The notes under the pieces: generated by a model | Databases searched by the model: none | What the model was told of the DNA's origin: nothing | The model's input: the letters and a program-made list of their open reading frames with translations, nothing else | Position numbers and translations under genes: made by a program | Assembly (NCBI GenBank): GCA_039545295.1 | Contig: BCIK01000004.1 | Location: 559,389-623,388 of the forward strand | Reading direction: 5' to 3' | DNA from: Udeniomyces pyricola | Lineage: Eukaryota > Basidiomycota > Tremellomycetes > Cystofilobasidiales > Mrakiaceae | Length of the DNA stretch: 64,000 bases | Part shown: in pieces, positions 48,001 to 62,200 of the stretch | Layout of the letters: each line of letters opens with the position of its first letter | Position numbering within the stretch: the first letter of the stretch is position 1

Positions 48001-50401
48001 GTCTCCAAACTCCCCGATCGATCTCGTCGACCAGCGCGCCGGCGGTGACGACGAGTTCTTTACCGTCAAGGGCGAAAAGATCACCTCGGTCGAGGAGCTT
48101 GTTGGCGATCAAGCCAAGTCAAAGGTCGACCTTGCCTCGCTCGCCGTTTGGAACGCAACTGCGATGGTCGACTCGATCCGATCCCTCTTCATCACGGGCG
48201 AATCGACGGCTGAAGGCGGAGAAGGTGGCGAGGACGAGCAGTATGAGGACGAAGACGGAGGTGACTTTGAGGATCTTGAGGCGACGGGCGGCGACGGAGG
48301 CGATGACTACGAGGACATGGAAGGGGGCGATGACGATGGAGATAACGACGACGATGACGAGGAAGGCGAAGCAGGCGAGAGCCCGTTCCTCGACGCCGAA
48401 GGCGAGGAGGCCGAGGCGGCCAAGGCAGCGGCCCTGGCATCCAAAAAGGCGGCCCTCAAGCGCAAGTTTGACGACCAGTACGACGGCTCGGACGACGAGG
48501 ACAAGATGGACTTTTACGACGAGAAGAAGGACGAGATGGCCAAGCAGCTCCAGCTCAACAAGGAGGAGTTTGCCAACGACGACGAGGAGACCCGCATCAT
48601 GGTTGAGGGTTATCGCCCGGGCTCGTACGTCCGAATCGAACTCAAGGACGTTCCATGCGAGATGGTTGAGAACTTTGACCCCAAATTCCCTATCATTGTC
48701 GGTGGTATCCTTCCCGCCGAGGAGCGTTTTGGGTTCCTCACGGTCCGAATCAAGCGTCACCGATGGCACACCAAGATCCTCAAGACCAACGATCCGTTGA
48801 TCTTCTCGCTCGGCTGGCGACGATTCCAGTCACTTCCCATCTACCACCTCGACGACCACTCGATCCGAAACCGATTGCTCAAGTACACGCCCGAGCATAT
48901 GCATTGTGCCGCGACGTTCTACGGACCCGTCTCGCTCCCCAACACGGGTTTCTGCGCTTTCAACACGCTCGATGCTTCCCGTCCGGGATTCCGAATCTCG
49001 GCAACGGGTGTCGTTCTCGACATTGATCGATCGACCAAGATTGTTAAGAAGCTCAAGCTCACCGGTGTGCCGTACAAGATCTTCAAGAACACGGCCTTCC
49101 TCAAAGACATGTTCAACTCGGCCCTCGAGGTGGCCAAGTTTGAGGGAGCTTCGATCCGAACCGTCTCCGGTGTTCGAGGTCAGATCAAAAAGGCCATGGC
49201 CAAGCCGGATGGTGCCTTCCGTGCTGCGTTCGAGGACAAGATTCTTATGAGTGGTGAGTGAGGGATAATTCTTACCTTTTTTCTTTTGCGTACGACCGTT
49301 TGTCTCGAGAAGAAAATGGACTGACACACCCCTTTGGATTTGCCTCCTGTCTCTTTCCTTCCTGTCCGTCAGACATCGTCTTCCTGCGAGCCTGGCTCTC
49401 GGTCGAGCCCCGAAAGTTCTACAACCCCGTCACCTCGCTTCTCCTCGCTGACAAGTCGTCTTGGGAAGGTATGCGTCTCACTGGAAAGGTTCGATACGAC
49501 GAGAAGCTCAAGACTCCGCTCAAGGTCAACTCGACGTACAAGGTTTGTCTCGCTCTCTCTCTCTCTCTCTCTTTATTTGATTTCAAATGTTGTTCAGTCG
49601 CTTGCTTGTCATACACTCTCTTATGCGTCTTCTTCAACTTTTTTTTGTGATCCCTTATTTATCCTTCCCCCCACCCCCCTCTCCCCTCCTCCAAACAGCC
49701 GGTCGAACGAACGACCCGACGATTCAACACGCTCAAGGTCCCCCGAAACCTTCAAGCCTCTCTTCCTTACGCCTCCAAGACCAAGGCGATGAAGCCCCAG
49801 CAAAAGCCTACGTACCTCCAGAAACGAGCCGTTGTCCTGTCGGCCGAGGAGAAGAAGGCGACGGCGTTGCTCCAGCAGATCCAATCGCTCCGAAAGGACA
49901 AGATCCAGAAGCGACACGACAAGCGCGAAAGTAAGTGGTTTGGAATGCTGGTCGTCTGTCGTGTCAAAGGTCTGAAGGATCAATATTGGGTGAAACGTGT
50001 CATGCTGATCTACAACACCTCTTCCACTCTTCTTCCCCTCGTTCTTCTTTTCATCAGGTGCCCGAGAGGAGCACAGGAAGAAGGTCGAGGCTGTCGATGG
50101 CAGGAAGAGCGACAAGATCAAGGAGGACAGGAAGAAGCTTCTTCGAACTGCTGCCGTTCGTATCTCATCCCCTCTTCATTATTTTTGTCTCTGCTTCGTT
50201 CCATTCCGAAACAAAAGACTTTGAGGAACTGACTCTCTTTATCACGTCTCGAGTGCTTGTGCCTTTTTTGTCATTTTCTTCTCTCAATTGTTACTTGCTC
50301 ATACGCAGATGAAGGAAAAGTACGAGTCGCGAGAGGATGGCGGAGGTGGTCGGGGTGGCAAGGGTGGAGGTCGAGGTGGCAAGAGAGCCAGGACGGCCTA
50401 A
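45023..50401 (+). CDS. BMS1: Ribosome biogenesis GTPase BMS1
   Basis: Nucleolar GTPase needed for early 40S subunit maturation; it works with Rcl1 and U3 snoRNP. The start is MERPAKAHRAPQSGRGAEKK. A GTPase domain follows: VVVALVGPPG joined to VGKSTLLKSLV (Walker A), TFIECANDLNAMIDIAKVAD, LVLLMIDGSFGFEM, and VIGVLTHLDL (the N/T-K-x-D region in its divergent BMS1 form). After it come RFWKEIYQGAKLFYLSGVLN, ITLYGYLRGTNLPSHGARIH and MSDVGGVMFDKDAVYVNVMG. A very large exon (47340-49253) encodes two acidic Asp/Glu-rich tracts (about 47480-47860 and 48210-48410). It continues with GSYVRIELKDVPCEMVENFD and FGFLTVRIKRHRWHTKILKT of the AARP2CN/DUF663-type C-terminal region. The last exons give VFLRAWLSVEPRKFYNPVTS, RRFNTLKVPRNLQASLPY, Lys/Arg-rich helices, and a Gly/Arg-rich end. 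This architecture is specific to BMS1; its relative TSR1 lacks the full GTP-binding set. Confidence 0.96.
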
Positions 50402-50999
50402 GATCAGTGCCCGTGTCAAGCGTGAGGAGTAGACTGCCAGTCACGATATGCGTGATGGGATGATTGTTCTTTTGATCTAGGGTTGGATGAGAAAGAGTGA
50501 GAATCATAAAACGTCCTCATACATTGGAGAAAAGGTGGTGTGTTGTGGAAAGTACGTGAAATCATTCAACAAGTCGGACTTTTAAGGCGAAAGAAGTCAT
50601 GTGATAGTCATGATTTCCGCGTGCGTTTCCTCGAGACAACCACCACAGTTCGACCCAGCTACGAGTCGATCTGCAATTCAAGCGCAACGCCTTAATCACT
50701 TCAAAGTGAGCTAACTCTACTGACGGCCTCATCAAAACGAATCTCAGTCATCAGTCAGATCTGATTTTGAGACCTCAACTGACCCGATAGCTGGACGCGA
50801 TATAGCAATTTTCGGCCTTGCATGCGGCCAGAGATGACAACTCATCGTGCAGTGATCCTATTCGAAACGACTGCGTGCTGATCATGGCCATGATGCTGGT
50901 CCTTTACTCTTCTTGCTTGGCCTGATACTCCTTCAGCCTCGTCCTTTTGAATCACGACCAATCGACCTGATCTCGCTCGACCTTACGGAAACACTGACG
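50402..50999. other. Intergenic
   Basis: 598 bases between BMS1 and the small membrane protein gene; presumed BMS1 3' UTR and next promoter. No gene seen. Confidence 0.6.
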
Positions 51000-51892
51000 A
51001 TGTCTGGCGAGACTTTGAGGAAGCGGAATCTGTTCTCAGCGAATATGACCAGCGAGTTGGGCGAAGAGCACGATGAGTCACCCGAGATGCTGGATGAACA
51101 GGGTTGGTTGGTCTTTCAAATTGAGCGGTTGACTCGCATCACGGCTGATTCAGCCGTACTGAAGCAGTCCTGGAGGATGTTGAGCTCGTCTGGGTGCCTG
51201 TGTGAGCGAACGCCATTGATGATGAACTGACTTCTGTATTCTCCACCCCCCCCCCCTTCCCCCATTCCTTCTATCCTGCACTACCGTGATACTTCTCGTG
51301 ATACTCCTCCGGACTGTACGCAGAGCAAGAAGACCTCCTCAAGAAGCTGCGAACAGAAAATCAAAAAAGCAACGAGCTCTTTCGTCGGCTCCTCTCTGGA
51401 ATCATCGGACTTGCCATCCTGCTGTGAGTGTCGAGTTGCTTGTAGTTGTCCCTTGATACGATATGGACCTGGGTATGATTGGTATTTTCGTCGCAACATT
51501 GACTTGACTTCCTTCCGCCCTCCTCATCTTCACGGCCCAGTCAACTACTCTTGCACCTCATCAATCATTCAAGTCTAGTCTCTTTCTTCGCTCTCGTACT
51601 CTTCAACCTCATCCCTCTCTCTTCACTCTTCTTGACGTTGGTTCAACCTACTTCAATCACCACTCTTCTCCCCCCTGCTATCACCCTCACTCACGCACGG
51701 GTAGCGATCTTTGGCATGACGGTCATGCCCATCGTATGGAGTATCTTGCAGGGACAGCGGTCTGGTTTCCTTGACGAGGCACTCTCGCCGGTCCTGGTAG
51801 CGGCCACGATGGGAATGGAAAAGTGGATCGAAGAGGTTGGTGAGGGGCTTGAGGGACTCGAAGGGAAGCGATATGGCTACAAGGGCGCGTGA
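51000..51892 (+). CDS. Small membrane protein with acidic N terminus and short coiled coil, unrecognised
   Basis: Three exons join in phase: 51000-51102, 51324-51423 and 51541-51892, giving about 184 residues. The start MSGETLRKRNLFSANMTSEL leads into an acidic stretch. A Lys/Glu-rich helix (EDLLKKLRTENQKSNELFRR) comes next, then a hydrophobic segment split by intron 2 (LLSGIIGLAILL and QLLLHLI), and two more hydrophobic helices (SFFALVLFNLIPLSSLFLTL and ARVAIFGMTVMPIVWSILQG). The C-terminal region is a soluble amphipathic helix (MGMEKWIEEVGEGLEGLEGK). No family is recognised, and organelle location cannot be told from the sequence. Intron 1 has a C homopolymer near 51246-51255. Confidence 0.65.
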
Positions 51893-52221
51893 GCGGGAAG
51901 AAAGATTGAAAGTTTGAGTTCGGTCGTGGACGACGATGAAAAGGAGGAAGATGCACCTATCGACCGCGAGACTGGCGATGACGGGATTGAAGAGAGAAGG
52001 ATAGAAAAGAATAGAAAAAGAAAAGAAAGAAAAAACAATCGCGCTCTCGATGAAGCGCATGGATCTCGTACTCTGTTCAAGGTCGCCGCCCTGGTCAACG
52101 TTCAACGCCGCTGCCTCGTCTGTCCTTGTCCATCGACCATCCGCCATCCCAACCTGCCGCCCCATCACTCCCATCTCTCTACCATCGCGTTCAGCTCCTT
52201 TGACTTATCGCGCCTCACACG
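51893..52221. promoter_or_regulatory. Intergenic, CBK1 promoter side
   Basis: 329 bases between the small membrane protein and the CBK1 start. A purine-rich half (about 51900-52040) changes to a pyrimidine-rich leader before the ATG. No gene seen. Confidence 0.5.
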
Positions 52222-55344
<3,123 letters not shown>

Positions 55345-55992
55345 GCTTAGATGCACTATCATGCCAGCCAGCAAGAGATGGAACGGTCTGAACTCGTTGC
55401 CTTTCAAACCCACTCTCCCCCCTTTTTTTTTTCTCACCTCGTCTCTCTTTGTTTTCTCTCTGCGGTCGTCCCACTTTTTCTCCTATGTGTTTGTCTCCGT
55501 TCCCTTGACGTTTCTCCCCATCCTTGGTCCGGCCATCGTTCTTTGTTTTCCTCCTTCACCACAGTTTCCTCTCACATGCATCTTTCGCTTCACTCCCTCG
55601 CGTCTTTTTCATCAGCTATGATCCCACGTTCTTTTGGCCGCTTGTCTTACTCATCTATGCCCTGCCATCCGTCCTACTTTTTTGGACTCTTCCGGTTCGC
55701 AACATCCAAGCGCTCGCCCGTACCATGTATCGTTTCTTGACATGCACAGCTTCGTGGCTTGGTTTCTGGCACTGACCGGTCGTGGTTCATCTTTACTCAC
55801 TCTCGGGGATTTGAACCGTGGTTCGGGCCAGTCCTTATCAACCCATAAGATACTGCTAGTCAGGGGTTGTCAGGTTTTGCTCCTCAGACTTTTGTCCTTC
55901 CTCCTCCCCCTTTTTCCTTTGTGTGCCCTGTTCTGAACCCCGGCACGATAAACAAACCAGAGTTGAATTGACAACTTGACTGGTACGATTTC
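55345..55992. other. Intergenic
   Basis: 648 bases of mostly pyrimidine-rich sequence after CBK1. A word like the complement of a tRNA T-loop near 55808 does not fold as a tRNA. No gene seen. Confidence 0.5.
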
Positions 55993-58609
55993 TTGCCCCT
56001 TTCTGATATTGACTTTTTTTTTTTTGGCCGAGTCAAGATTAGTTTAGCACCCTTTCTTCCAAACTGCCTACTCCTTACATGCATGACCCTCTTCGTCCTA
56101 GGGATATGCGATGCCAGCTATCGATCACGTATCGCGTCTCTTCGCTATCGACAGCCATCCGTCTCCTTTAGGGCTCTATCAGCCTCCTCATCAGTCTCTC
56201 GCCAGGCAGAATGCCATATCGGACAAGCAGTGACTATCCTCAGCCATACAGGCTTGTCGTGGTCTATTTTAGCATTCACTGTGAGCGTCATTTTTCTCGA
56301 GGCGGCCATCCTGGTCCAGTCGTATGTTCTGATGTCCTCGTCATCGTTTCCCCTCGCCTGCGCTTCGACCCGTTTCCCTTGTGTTTTTAATCCTAACGAT
56401 CCTATAGACTTCTCGATCGTCGCCAATACTGTGCTTCTTCTCACGTTCTTTGGTGCTCCTCGAGTCCGCCGTGACGGGACGACGAAGAATTTTATTTGGA
56501 TATTCATCCTGACGAGTTGGTTCAATTGCACCTTGTTAGTATCCCGCTGAATGACCTTTTGTGTCAAGAATTACAGGTTACGACATATACAGAGTGGTTC
56601 GGTGGCTGACTTCAGTTGGAGAACGCATTCCATTTGCACATGGCTTGTTGTCCATGCCTTGCGAGCAGATTCATGTCGGGTCATTTATGGCGTGGCTCGG
56701 AGCCCAGCTTTGGGTTGTGCCTGTTCAACGGCGCTCATCTCCTTGGTGGAACCAATGCTCAAGTCCGTTGGCAAGTGATCCGAATGACTTGTTGTGACTG
56801 TGTGATGCCGAAACTGATGAAAATCCTGATGAATCTTGTTGTGCTATACCTTGTCGTTCCGTAGGCAGGTGCTGCGCTTGCCCTCGTTATTCGTGTACGT
56901 TTCATGTCAAACGTTCCATACAAAGATGAAGCTCCGTCCCTTGGCTCACATGGGAAAACATGCCTTTCTTACCTCCCCATTTCAGATTCTCCTCAAGATT
57001 CTCTCCTCGAAAGGCTTCCTACGGGACGTTTCGGATTCAACCTGCCTCGTTTCGGCTTTTTTGGCATTTCCCTACACGATCTACGTTGGTCTGGTTTCAG
57101 CCGCGATCAGATCGGGTCTACAAGACCGACCCAAAGTTCACAAAGTAATGTCCTTTTGTTTTTGTATATCACTTGTGTGACCTGATCCGTTTTTCTTCTT
57201 CTTCTAGACAGCGGTGTGTCAGACATGCTGACTTTGATAGCCCTTGTCCTCTGGTGGTACAGGCCACGTTCTACTGTGTGGTAGAGGATGACGGCTTGAC
57301 AAAAGCTGCTAGCAATATCTCCATTGTGCTTGAAGCAGCTATCATCATAATCCAACGTGAGCAGCCCCCAACTCGCTGGCTTTCCAGGATTGATCCGTTA
57401 AGATATAAGCAAGTTGCTAAACCTTCACGATCCATCACTTTATTTGTGTCAACTCGATTGCGTGTAGTCATCATTGGCCTCATCCTATATCTTCACGCTC
57501 GTCAGCTGCGCTCGTTCGCGAAAGCTCAAGTCATGAAACCAAGTGGATCAACATCTGTGTATCGGGGCCCTCGACCACTCGCTATCAAGGGCGTCAGCAT
57601 CCCTCTCGTCTCGCGCGTCGCCGTCTTTTCGTGTTGCGTTCTCGTGGCTCTGGTGTAAGCGCGATTCGTTCACCGAACTCTTGTCACATTTGCACCGTCA
57701 ATCACAGCGTTGCTGATACGTCGTTATATCTCCGTTTCCTCTCCGAATTCGGCATCATTAGCCTTGCTCTGATCATTGGAACCGACTTTGCTAGTATCAC
57801 GCCCGATCTGATCGTGTCTTCCATCGGCCCTGTGGTTTTCTTCATCTTTGCATCGCAGCGAGATGTGATCGAGGTTCGTCTCCTTAACATGCCCACTCAT
57901 CTGGGTTGAGCACGTTCACTGTCATTGACTCATGCTTTACCACACACCAATCTTACCGCCATCACAGGCATGGCGAATCGTGCCCAGTCGGTCATCATCT
58001 CTTACTTCATCACACGGACACAACAATAACGACCAACTTCGATCTTATACCCCTCGGTCGAGGCAATCCTCCGCACCCTATCGATTGTCCACTGGAAGAT
58101 TCCCTCTCGGCCTACACGATCCCATCGACGACGACCCGGAAGAGGATTCACCAGCTATCCCGACGCTCCCACATTCCCAATCCACCACGTCGACCACCAT
58201 TACCGTCATATCATCATCTTCTACTTCCTCTTCCAAACGCTCAATAGAGCTGTTGGGTCTATCCTCAGCCGACAAACCATCAAATCCTCTTCCTAAAAGC
58301 ATATCAGTGGTCTCGTCCGATGGGACTACCGACAAAGGGCTCGTCGATCCTACCCATCGCACGTCAATCACACTCGAGGGCGTGTGGGAAGGGGTTGTCA
58401 AACGGGTGCCGACGTGGCCGCCACGACTCGTCACTAGGCTGAGGGAAGATCGGGTTCTCGACAGGTCGTGGAGGCAGGAGGAGGAAGACATGGGTGGAAT
58501 TACCGTCAGGATCGAGAGAGAAGTCGTTGTAGACGACTTTGTAGTCGCCTGTGGTAGCGCGACAGACATGGAGGCATCCGAAGACGTCTGCCATCGCCGG
58601 GATGCGTAG
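55993..58609 (+). CDS. Predicted seven-helix membrane protein (GPCR-like orphan)
   Basis: I do not recognise a named family. The exons encode successive hydrophobic helices: LSWSILAFTVSVIFLEAAIL, DFSIVANTVLLLTFFGAPR with FIWIFILTSWFNCTLL, FGLCLFNGAHLLGGTNAQ joined across an intron (donor near 56761, acceptor gtag before GCAGGTGCTG) to AGAALALVIR, CLVSAFLAFPYTIYVGLVSA, ASNISIVLEAAIIII, LRVVIIGLILYLHARQLRSF, SIPLVSRVAVFSCCVLVALV, and SEFGIISLALIIGTDFASIT with SSIGPVVFFIFAS. The soluble tail from about 57968 (AWRIVPSRSSSLTSSHGHN) is rich in Ser, Thr and Asp and about 210 residues long. This layout resembles fungal orphan seven-helix receptors. The true start is uncertain (Met at 55993, 56083 or 56112), as are two joints between 56330 and 56720. 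The 3' part is also open on the minus strand. Confidence 0.6.
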
Positions 58610-59255
58610 GAGGCTACTAGCGCCTTTGAGGGTATCCTGGACGGCATCGTGTCCCAGGAGATCCAACAAGAAGGCCTCGACGGCAAGATTGCGGGCGTCG
58701 AGGCTCGCATGAAGGAGATTTCGGATCGCCTCCCGAAGCCCAGAGGAGTCAAGAGGAAGCTGGCTGCAACCAACGACTCCGACAGTGATGAGGGAGAACC
58801 CCAGCAGCGTCCTGTCAAGATTGTATGTTGGATTTATCACCAATTGGAGAGAATGGGCTCCTGATGGCGTTAAGAGTCTTGCTCGGGTGTATCGCAACGT
58901 GACAGAGCACGTCAGATGGAAAGACTATATCTTTCACCGAAGGATGCTCGAAAGTTTCGAGATAGTCGACGGTATTCGACTAAATCCAATGCCGCCACAT
59001 GCTGGCAAACTCGAGAAGAAGAGGTGTTCGTCGTTGAACTCGGAGCCAAACTTCTGGAACCGGCTGGTTGTTCTCATCACGCCCCGAAAACACAAAGATC
59101 TGCTGGATAGAAACAACCTCCTTGGTTCCGACCAGAGCGACGTTTGAGTTTCCGGCGTGTTTGGAGCGGGTCGAAAGATGGAGACCGTGGACGAAGAGCG
59201 TGGACTTAATCGCAGCCGAATTCGGAAGGTTGATCTTAGTTTGCTCGTCTGCCAT
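58364..59255 (-). CDS. Possible unrecognised gene, low support
   Basis: Reading the minus strand from an ATG at 59255 gives MADEQTKINLPNSAAIKSTL and then HAGNSNVALVGTKEVVSIQQ, IFVFSGRDENNQPVPEVWLR. A possible 60-base intron leads to VDYLETFEHPSVKDIVFPSD and VLCHVAIHPSKTLNAIRSPF. A later open stretch reads LREAIRNLLHASLDARNLAV, EAFLLDLLGHDAVQDTLKGA and DYKVVYNDFSLDPDGNSTHV. The third codon positions are rich in C, as in genuine genes here. I could not join the last exon in phase, and the plus strand in the same register also looks coding (GLDGKIAGVEARMKEISDRL, KRKLAATNDSDSDEGE). It could be a real convergent gene, a decayed gene, or a reading artefact. No family is recognised. Confidence 0.25.
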
Positions 59256-62200
59256 CAAATTTATTACGCCGCCCAGACCTCCGCGGATATGTCTATGAAT
59301 AAAAACGCATCTGCACACCCCTCGATCAGTGGGTTTTTATTGACGCTGCCGTTTCCGCGGTACGTGGGGACTGACACAGACGAGGTGCAGAGTGAATCTT
59401 CTATGACGGAAAGAGGCAAAAAGATCGAGATTGGTGGTACAGATGGTCTTGTCCCCATCATGGATCCGTTGATCAATCTCTGCATTTGGTGAATCAGCCG
59501 ATGATGGAGTCTTTATTTTTATCGTGAGCTATATATATACAGAGTACTTTCCACAACAAGACAGGATGGAAGTATTTATATGTCACCATGACAGGCCGGA
59601 AAAGACTGGCCCTGGTTGCGTACATGCGCATCGTGGATATCAAAGATCAAAGTTATGATACACATGTCCAACAGCCGGGTAATGGGCCGGAGATCACCGG
59701 TCACTATACTAGCTGCGATGCTCAGTCAGTACTCAATACTTGCCAACGTCATCAAACTGCAAGCTGCTGCTTGCTTCGGAACCCAATTCAATACTCAGTA
59801 CGTACCAGCTGTCCAATCCATATCAAATATGTGTGGTCGTATGCGTCCTGCGCTCTGACCCATATTGTCAAGCACCTCCTCCGCCAGAGATGCAGATGCA
59901 CATCGTCCCGATTGTACATAATACATCTCATGATCTCCTCGTAATATTGAATATCGAGCACCTATCACAAACACGCATAAGCTTTGCGACATCCCGGTTC
60001 ATCGGCCCGAAAGCTCAGAGCCTAGGTGTCCTGGAGCTTCGACGTTCGACGCAGATCATCGGCACGGCGGCCGCGGGCCGGTTGTATGCAAGAACAGTCA
60101 GCTCATTTTTGCACGGGTTTTCGGTTTTCCCCTTCATTCAACGATCAACGATCAACGTTCAACTCGGCACGAACGATTACGTCCGTCACCAGTGTTTTTC
60201 GCCGACAGGACTTTCTCTAGTGTCTGCGGGACTGCCGTTCGCCAAACGTATGCATGCGTGTATTAGCTGGTCCAACGTACAACGTACACAACGAGGCAAG
60301 ACGTGACTGTCTGTTGTCTCACGCAGATCCAGAGGGCTCGCAGCTTGGGGGTCATCCGAGTAAAGTTACATTCAAAGAAAGGTCATCCGAGTAAATCACC
60401 GATGTACCATTTTTGGATAAACTCTGCCTCCCTTGAAGCTTGAAGTGCAATCCCTTTGTTCTCAACGATTGTCGATCGACGCTGGATTCGCGCTGCGCTG
60501 ACGCACGCGTACGGATCGACTCGGATATCGGATGCACGTTGCACTGCTAATACCCTGCATCGGGCAGCTCGGAGATCACGCTTACAAGCACCGTCTGATC
60601 TGGTGACCTGCAGTGGCAGACGTCTCGGCCTGCATATTATTACAGCAGCTTACCTGGATACGTATGTGATTCATGACACGTCTTGGTACGTACCTCAGCC
60701 GTATACACCTTATCAAATCCCATCCCTGAACACCACTATTGACTACTAGTAGCTCTGTTATAATGCATATCTGGGCGCGCGCACGTACGCGTGAAGTTGT
60801 CTTCGAAGCGTCCGAGCGCCGGCGAGCACCGTGCTTCGACGTGAATTTCTGATCGATGATAGTACAAGTGATAGCTGACTTGCATGGTGCGTTGCATCGC
60901 TTGATGGATGCTTATCGTGCTGTACATCTCGTCGGACCGTCACAGATCACAGATATGTCAGCTGTCATATCGACGTTCGATCATCGATCAACGCGCGTAA
61001 CATTCGACGAGCCGGCGAAAAGGGGTTCGTCCAAACAGCGCGCGCGCAACAAGGTCTGCTCCCTCTCCGGCACCGCCGTTATGGCCGAGGTTCATATTAA
61101 TACGTACGTTCATACATCGTGCATTCAGTACGTTCAGTACTGAGTTACGCAGGCCTGTCGTGGCACCTAGTGTGTTTCATACATGTGAACGAGTGATTGA
61201 CGTTGACGGGCACATGTCAATCATCATGTTATACGTACGCGTGACGCTCATACAGATCGAATAATGGCGTAGGATCACGTTCTGTTGATCGTCAAGGCCG
61301 TTAATGCATGATGCGATGCGTATCACGCCAGTCGTGTGCATGTGAAGGTCTTCGAGCTTCGTCGAAAACCGGATCGGATCCGTCATGCATACCTAACAGA
61401 CGTTCGATCACCTCCACCTCCTCGAAAGATCACAAGGAGGAAAGGAAGTAATTCTTCACCGGGATGTTGGATCAAATTCGGACCCGACCGCATACTCGTT
61501 CGAACGTTTAAACGTTTAACTTGCTCCTTTCCGCACGTGGATCCCGATACCTGAGCCGATCGATCGACTTATACATCGAACGCATGCCCTCAAGAACAAA
61601 ACACCTTTCCTATTTTTTTTAGCGTTGTCTCGCTTGAACCCACGCGCGAGTAGCGCTCGTCTTAGATTTTTTTTATTTGGCACTTTAGCGGCGCCTAGCT
61701 GAGAGAGCTCGGCTTGGCTCTGCCGAAAATCCTTCTACAGCTTAATTGAATGTTGTACACGCATGGATCTGCAGTATCTATGCACGTCAGGACTCAGGTA
61801 TATATATCGATCCAGCTGCCGAATAGCTGTCGTACCCGCGTGCCTAGCCGGCAACTATCATATGACGTACCACATGAGCTGAGGATAAAACGACAGAGGC
61901 ATTTATCGGAAGATTTGCCAAAGAAATGGACCGAGCTGATCATAATAGCACCTATCGACATGCATATATATGATCATATCAAGGGGCGACTCGAGCCTTT
62001 GCCGCGTATATATCCTCCGCGACTGTCCGCCTATAAGCTGCTAGCTGTTAGTCAGGACTGACTTGAATCAACGCCGTTGGATCCCATTGCCAGCTGCGTG
62101 CCGGCCGATCTGCAAACCGAGTATGATACGCAGCTAGCTGCTAGTGTAGCGTACGTACAACTCGGGACGGCCTTTAATCACTAGCTTGTTTACGACCTGT

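Noticed and set aside
48119..48769. 216-codon minus-strand open frame
   Set aside because: It lies inside the large acidic exon of BMS1 and mirrors its GAC/GAG codons as Val/Leu/Ile; no family motif.
55795..55890. Complement of ggttcaaatccc with a 5-bp stem-loop upstream on the minus strand
   Set aside because: The T-stem does not pair and the would-be anticodon loop has 6 rather than 7 bases; it is probably just CBK1 3' flank.
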